This document shows positions 58,800-64,000 of a DNA stretch of 64,000 bases, in pieces. Every line of letters begins with the position of its first letter. Position 1 is the first letter of the stretch. A model generated the notes under the pieces. That model saw nothing but the letters and a program-made list of their open reading frames with translations, had not been told where the DNA came from and made no database searches. Source of the DNA: Dermanyssus gallinae (lineage: Eukaryota; Arthropoda; Arachnida; Mesostigmata; Dermanyssidae); contig QVRM01000423.1 of the NCBI GenBank assembly GCA_003439945.1, positions 62,001-126,000 of the forward strand. Direction: 5' to 3'. The position numbers and the translations under genes are program-made.

Positions 58800-61700
58800 A
58801 CGTTTTATTCTGCTATCGGCATCAACAGCCCTCCCGAACGAAGGTAATCTTGGGTCGTTTCACGACCCTCGCAAAGTTGACGGCGCTGTATATACACAGT
58901 GTTTCAGAACACTTTTTGATTATCATATGCAGTTCGCAACTGTTCCACCACTAATTAAGAATGTGAAATTTGTTTTTAACACGAATTTGATGCAGCTTCG
59001 TTGCTTCTCTATTTTCAACTTTTAAAAAATCGTCGAACCTTGTTTTCTTCACTTTTTTGAACCTCAAACAATGAATGGCACTTCTGAGCAAAACAAGCCG
59101 CAAGACGTTACTTTTTCGGTTCATATTTGCCATTATGTTTTATTCAAACTAGTTGGGATCGTTGGTAATCTTGTGTTATTATCAAACCAAACCGCAATTA
59201 AAGCTTTTACTGACACAGTTCCACCCTACCTCTTTGTCTATTCTCCGAAATAATTGGTTGCCAACATGGGTTAGGACCACTTCAACCTGATTTCAAGGAA
59301 GACCGTGTTTTTTGGCTATCAATCGAGAACCTCTAGATCAAAAATATTTTTTGTCGATAGCAGTTACGAGTCGTTTTGGACGCCTTGCAAAACAGCATTG
59401 TCAGAGGGCGAGGCCATCCTAGTATCTCAAACGACAGAAAAAGAAAATCGTGCATGTGATGGAGTTCAGAGAATTCGCGCAATTTTTTCTTCAGTGACGG
59501 TAGCCATAAATGCCGGTCATGCTGTCGTTCCAAACTGGGCCAAAGATATTGTGAACGGTATGATTGAAGGCTGCTTATTTAGGCATATGACCTGTGCTTG
59601 TGCACAGGACGCACCTTGACCGTCTGCGAGCCCGGCGGAGACCACATCCCAAGGCTTTTATCTGATATAAGCATCAGGGCCTACTGGCGCTTGCTATTGT
59701 AGTGAGCATTAAGCTCACACCAGTCTTGCTGCAACGGAAAACCGAATAGTTTGAGGTTGTTCTCAGCTATAAACAGCTATCCGGGTAAGCTCAGTAGCGG
59801 TCAGTTATACTGAAATTACCCGGGCAACAAGGAGAGGTTTGTATAAACACTTTGCATTTGCTTGGGTTTAGCGCTACTTGCTAACTGTGCAAAAATACAT
59901 CACGCTGTACGTACCTCAGCTATCACCTTCGGCTTTCCCTCGAGGGGGCAGTTGTCCAGATACAAAACATTTAAGAAAAGCCTAAGATAGCCCTTTGACT
60001 GATGACAGAACACGGACTTTAAGAAGTCTAGCTGTTAGATCCCACTAGCCCACGAAATCACGTTTTTTGTGATCAAATAAAGAAATAATGGTCTCGCAAT
60101 ATGCTGGTTCAGCACGGTGGAAAGTAACGGCGCGAACTCCTGGCTTATTTTTAGAATGTAAGCTCACCTTACAAGTGAACACAATGAAGTGAAATACTGC
60201 TTTTCAGTTTTGAAATTCCCTAGCAGCAATCCTTTTGAGATTGGCAGACCAGCTTGGTAGAACGACACGGCAAAACCCAACCACCGAAGGTGAGAACTCT
60301 CAGCGTTTTTAAGGAGTGTCCTAACGTGAAGATGCCGGCACGCCTGCGGGCCTCACCGCAACATCGTTAAGGACTAAATGTCCCAGAGGAGACGTGGCCT
60401 TCGTAGAATTATGGTGGAGCGAACTACTTGACACTTGTTTTTAACGGAAACTTAAATGTTGTAAGACTGCAGTTCTATAAACAAGGACGTATTCGTATGC
60501 AGGAACCTAAGCATATTTTGCAATTTCTTAGACTTCGAGCTTATTTCTACCAACTGTCATCGAGGGACACCTCCACACCGCGTGTTCCGATATTTTAAGT
60601 TCCACATCGACGGTTTTGCGTGAATCGAATTGTCTTGTTTTCAATATTTTTATTTTCAGAACATGTGATAAGCGCAGTGGGAAGAATAGGCATTCTGTAG
60701 TATACCAGTTGCTTGTCACTACGCCACCTTCTTCTAGTTCCTTCTGTACCACCGCCCTTACAGTTTTCCTCTTACGAAGAAGATGGCGAACATCACCTTA
60801 TTAACCGACATTTGGCACTCTTGTGAGTGGAGCCGCTCCAAATCCTGGGACTTGAGTAGAAGATCATAAAAATGCACCATACTCGCATCACGTGTAACAA
60901 GTTTTAGAAAATTTCAAGCCAAAAAATCCAGCGCTCTTTATGGACATGAGGTACTACCGATCGAGCAGGTTTTTGTTTAGTCCGAGACGGTCGTGAATGA
61001 TCATATAGAGGGACACTGTATTCAAACTCAAAGTCTTATCCGATGCCTATGTTTTGTTTGAGCCTCCGTCAATTGCATTACAAGGGCCACATTTCCTCAG
61101 CCGATATAGTAGTTGGACGTCCTTCACTGGATGTGCTATAGAAATTGAAAATGTTCATCGACTTGAATTTCCTCAAATCGATAAGCATGGCGACATCCGT
61201 CTGTGTTGGACTTTAATTCCCACATCACTACAATTTTTGTTTTAGCTCAAACTCCACTACGTGGGTTTTAACTTTATTACGCGGACTTAAACTCACACTA
61301 AAAAGGTCGTAGAATTATGCACGCATTTTTAAAGTTTATTTCATCCTGCATGTCCCGTGTAGATCGACGGTATACAAAACCTTCGATCGCATGCCTGTAT
61401 ATATGTAATGTGGTTGAGTGTGTGTGTGTGCGGGGTACTATATACAGACTAGACTATCGAGACCTAATCCAATAACTCAAGAACACACACCAGAGTTAAG
61501 GAACGTCACAGGAATCCGAATAAATAACACCAAACACCAGAAGGATCCGATTCTAGACAGCACGGCGATTGCGAGTTGTAGTAGGTTTACTCAACGTTCG
61601 CCACAATAATCTCACGAACTAATTACTGTGCGTCCATCGTTCTCGTATCTATACGTCCACATTCACTCGAGTTGTACATTGGATGCAGCTTTGTGACTTC
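58800..61700. other. Mobile-element debris, no gene recognised
   Basis: A minus-strand patch near 59620-59900 (including a frame reading LALNPSKCKVF) resembles part of a reverse transcriptase; the rest is unrecognised. No host exon seen. Confidence 0.35.
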
Positions 61701-61729
61701 ACTGATTGATCTGGATTGGGAATAGTGCA

Positions 61730-61735
61730 TTTATT
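61730..61735 (-). terminator. Poly(A) signal of SART3
   Basis: TTTATT on the plus strand, AATAAA on the minus strand, 13-18 bases after the SART3 stop codon at 61748-61750. Confidence 0.55.
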
Positions 61736-61747
61736 GTACACATATCG

Positions 61748-64000
61748 TTACTGCTTGACGAGCATATTTCTGAAGTCGGCGTTGCTTCGTGGTTTAACCG
61801 ATGCGGCGGTTTCGCTAGTGGACTCTTGATCTCCGCCGGCGGCTGTCTGGCTTCTGGCCTTGACCTGTAAAGCTCTGGGCACAAAGAGCCGGCTCTTCAT
61901 CGTTGAGCCTTTCGGTTGCTGGGGCGCTACGAGAGATTTGTCTTTTCGGGTTGGCGCGATGGCGGATTACTAATCGCCACACTCAACGACTTCGTTCGAA
62001 GCTCATACCCATCGTATTTGACGACAGCGGCAGAGGCCGCAGCCTCATCAGCGAAGTCCACGTAGGCCATGCCCTTAAACTTGCCGTTTCGAAGGGTGCA
62101 CATACGCACGTCAGTCACTTCGCCGCAGGCCTCAAAGAGGCTCTGCAGCTCCTCCTTGGTGGCGTCGAAGGGGACATTTTTCACGAAGAGCTTGTTTTTC
62201 TCTAGCTCGGTTCGGAAAGCAAATTGTTTTCTTTCGTTCAGTCGCGAAACGAACACCGGTCGTCCATCGATTGGCGTGCGATCCTTAAGCAATGCCGCGT
62301 CGACGCTGCTCATACTCTTGAACACCAGGTAGCCAAATCCTTTGCATCGCTTCTTATAGTCCCGAACCAACCGCAGCTCGTCGACCTCACCGACACTTTT
62401 AAACACCTCAAGTATGCTCTCCTCTTGGACTTCATACGCCAGGTTGCTGAGAAATACCGTATGCGCGTCCGTAAGGGCGTCGCGTTCTGGAGGTGCCACC
62501 CCACGCACCTTTGCGTCTTCATCCTCCGACTTTCTGACCGGAGCTCCCTTGACAGGCAACGGCACCTTGAAACCCTCACTGTCGATCTGCTCCCACTTGC
62601 CTTTCTTTTCGTCTGCAGCGTTAGGAAGAACGTCTTTTTGAGCTTTTCGCTTATGCTGTTTACCATCTGATGGGCGCTCTTTCTCTCGGCGGCTCCGTTC
62701 TGGCGGTGATTCTTTAAGCGCCTCCCGGTCGGCTGCTCTTCGTCTCCTCTCATTGACGATCTTCATTCGCGACTCGTATTTGGCCTGTGCTTCGAGAAGA
62801 CCCTCTAGTGAGCCCTCTTCACGCTCGAACCGAATCCACATCTCGCCAAGCGTCTCCGGCCAGTCAACTGCGGCGTACAATCCACGTTGAAGGACCTTTC
62901 GATAGTGCTTATCGTCGCCGAACGTTCGCTCGAACGCAGCGTAGTCCAACCACGTTTGTGCATCGCTAGCGGCTCCCTGCCTGGTGACAAGGTTCCACAC
63001 TTCCCTGGCCTGCGGTAGGCTCCCCAGCTTGGCTTCCATTCGAGCCCAATACTGAAGAATCGACACGACACATTCCGTGTCGGGAAACTGTGACAAATGC
63101 TCCCGGGCTTTCTCAAAACAGTTACGCAGCTTTGCAACGAGATCGTCCTGTGGAAGCTTGAAGTCGATTTGTCTTCGAATCCAGGAGATGTGGAACATCC
63201 ATATAGCCAGATTATCAGCGCCGCTCTGATAGCCTACCTGAAAAGCGTCGTCAACGACAGACTGAATCTTGGCGGGTGCCGACTGAAGCTTCTCGAGGCA
63301 GGTCAAGTAAGATACCCACAGAGCCGATGACCAAGGACAATTGCGAACGCTTCGTTCGTGCACCGGGAGAGCCAACGAGTCAATTTTTAACGTAAAATCT
63401 AAATACTTAACGTATTTATCCCAGAGCTCTGTGTTGAGACAATCATCGAGGATTGCTCGCTCAAAAAGCAGTTGCACTCGAGCCGCATCTCCTTCCTTTA
63501 TCTCGTAGTTAAGGTAGGGCTCGTAGTCAGCCGCCTTCAGGCTGTCCTTGACGAGCGAATCTTCGAATGGAAGAACGGCTTCGAGCTTTCTGAGCGCTTT
63601 GTTGTACTGAAGCATCATGTTGTCCTCACTAGTCTTGTTCTCGCAAAACGCCTTGTACTCTTCTAACGTCTTCTCCATACCCAGCAGAGGAACTGCCAGC
63701 TGTCTTCGTAAGAGGGCCACGACCCTCTGTTTCTGACTTTCGATCTCCTCCGCGCGCTTTTCGTCGACACCGCCCGCGTTCAGCTCCGCCGCCATCGGGT
63801 AGTACAGGGCCAGCTCGAACTCGCGGTAGGCCTCGAAGATAAGCGCTCCATGCGTAACATGCAGCCCGACCTTGTTGCAGGCTTCCTCGAACACAGCCCT
63901 GACCAGATCCATGCCGCCAGGCGAACCCATCAGTCCAATGCAGAACTGGCAGTACTCCAGCCACAGCTCAACCGAGGTGTAGTCCTTCACGGCACGTTGG
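61748..64000 (-). CDS. SART3: SART3 (spliceosome-associated factor 3), 3' part
   Basis: Nuclear RNA-binding protein that helps U6 snRNP rejoin U4 during spliceosome recycling (family knowledge). The 5' part lies beyond the right edge; the frame is open to the end. From 64000 leftward there are HAT helical repeats (SVELWLEYCQFCIG; FEAYREFELALYY; NTELWDKYVKYLDF; WLDYAAFERTFGD; MWIRFEREEG). A charged Lys/Arg-rich segment with likely nuclear localisation signals follows (about residues 420-500 of the visible part). RRM1 has RNP motifs VFLSNL and KGFGYLVF. RRM2 has LFVKNV and KGMAYVDF. The 687-residue frame stops at 61927 just after ISNPPSRQPEK. The conserved C-terminal LSm-interaction segment (SNADFRNMLVKQ) is present downstream in another frame, ending at 61748. 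A one-base loss in the AAAA run near 61943 explains this. No intron in 2 kb. Confidence 0.93.

Overview
This window is nuclear DNA from an animal, most likely an arthropod and probably an acarine (mite or tick). The genes have GT-AG introns and AATAAA-type poly(A) signals. The rest is dominated by decayed LINE retrotransposons, mariner DNA transposons, tRNA-derived SINEs and more than twenty (TA)n microsatellites. There is no operon structure, ribosome binding sites or CRISPR. The acarine assignment is an inference from the style of the serpins and repeats and was not tested by a search.

Layout. 1-4335: the last four coding exons of a serpin gene (copy A), plus strand; its first exons are not in the window. 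4336-18000: serpin spacer filled with mobile DNA. The main item is an old LINE (8598-13436) that a mariner (9924-11153) has split at a TA site, followed by the tail of a second, related LINE; a dense block of tri- and minisatellites runs up to the next gene. 18136-24694: a complete six-exon serpin (copy B) that splices in frame to 451 residues including a signal peptide; its last four exons match copy A in length, base for base. 24700-46100: no host gene recognised; R1-like and other LINE remnants, a 2.1-kb-spaced direct duplication, SINEs and simple repeats. 46186-46959 and 49915-50493: two neighbouring minus-strand, intronless genes for small single-pass membrane proteins. They share a 75-residue extracellular core with six cysteines at exactly the same spacing and a short cytoplasmic motif; I do not recognise the family. 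50600-61700: LINE, mariner and SINE debris. 61748-64000: the 3' part of SART3 (minus strand), with HAT repeats, two RRM domains and an LSm-interaction tail that is cut off by an apparent one-base frame break.

How the genes relate. The two serpins are tandem duplicates whose reactive-centre loops have diverged far more than their scaffolds, the pattern expected when inhibitors acquire different protease targets. The two membrane-protein genes are also a tandem pair. SART3 is a housekeeping spliceosome-recycling gene unrelated to either pair. The best candidate for an undescribed system is the cysteine-framework membrane-protein pair at 46-50.5 kb.
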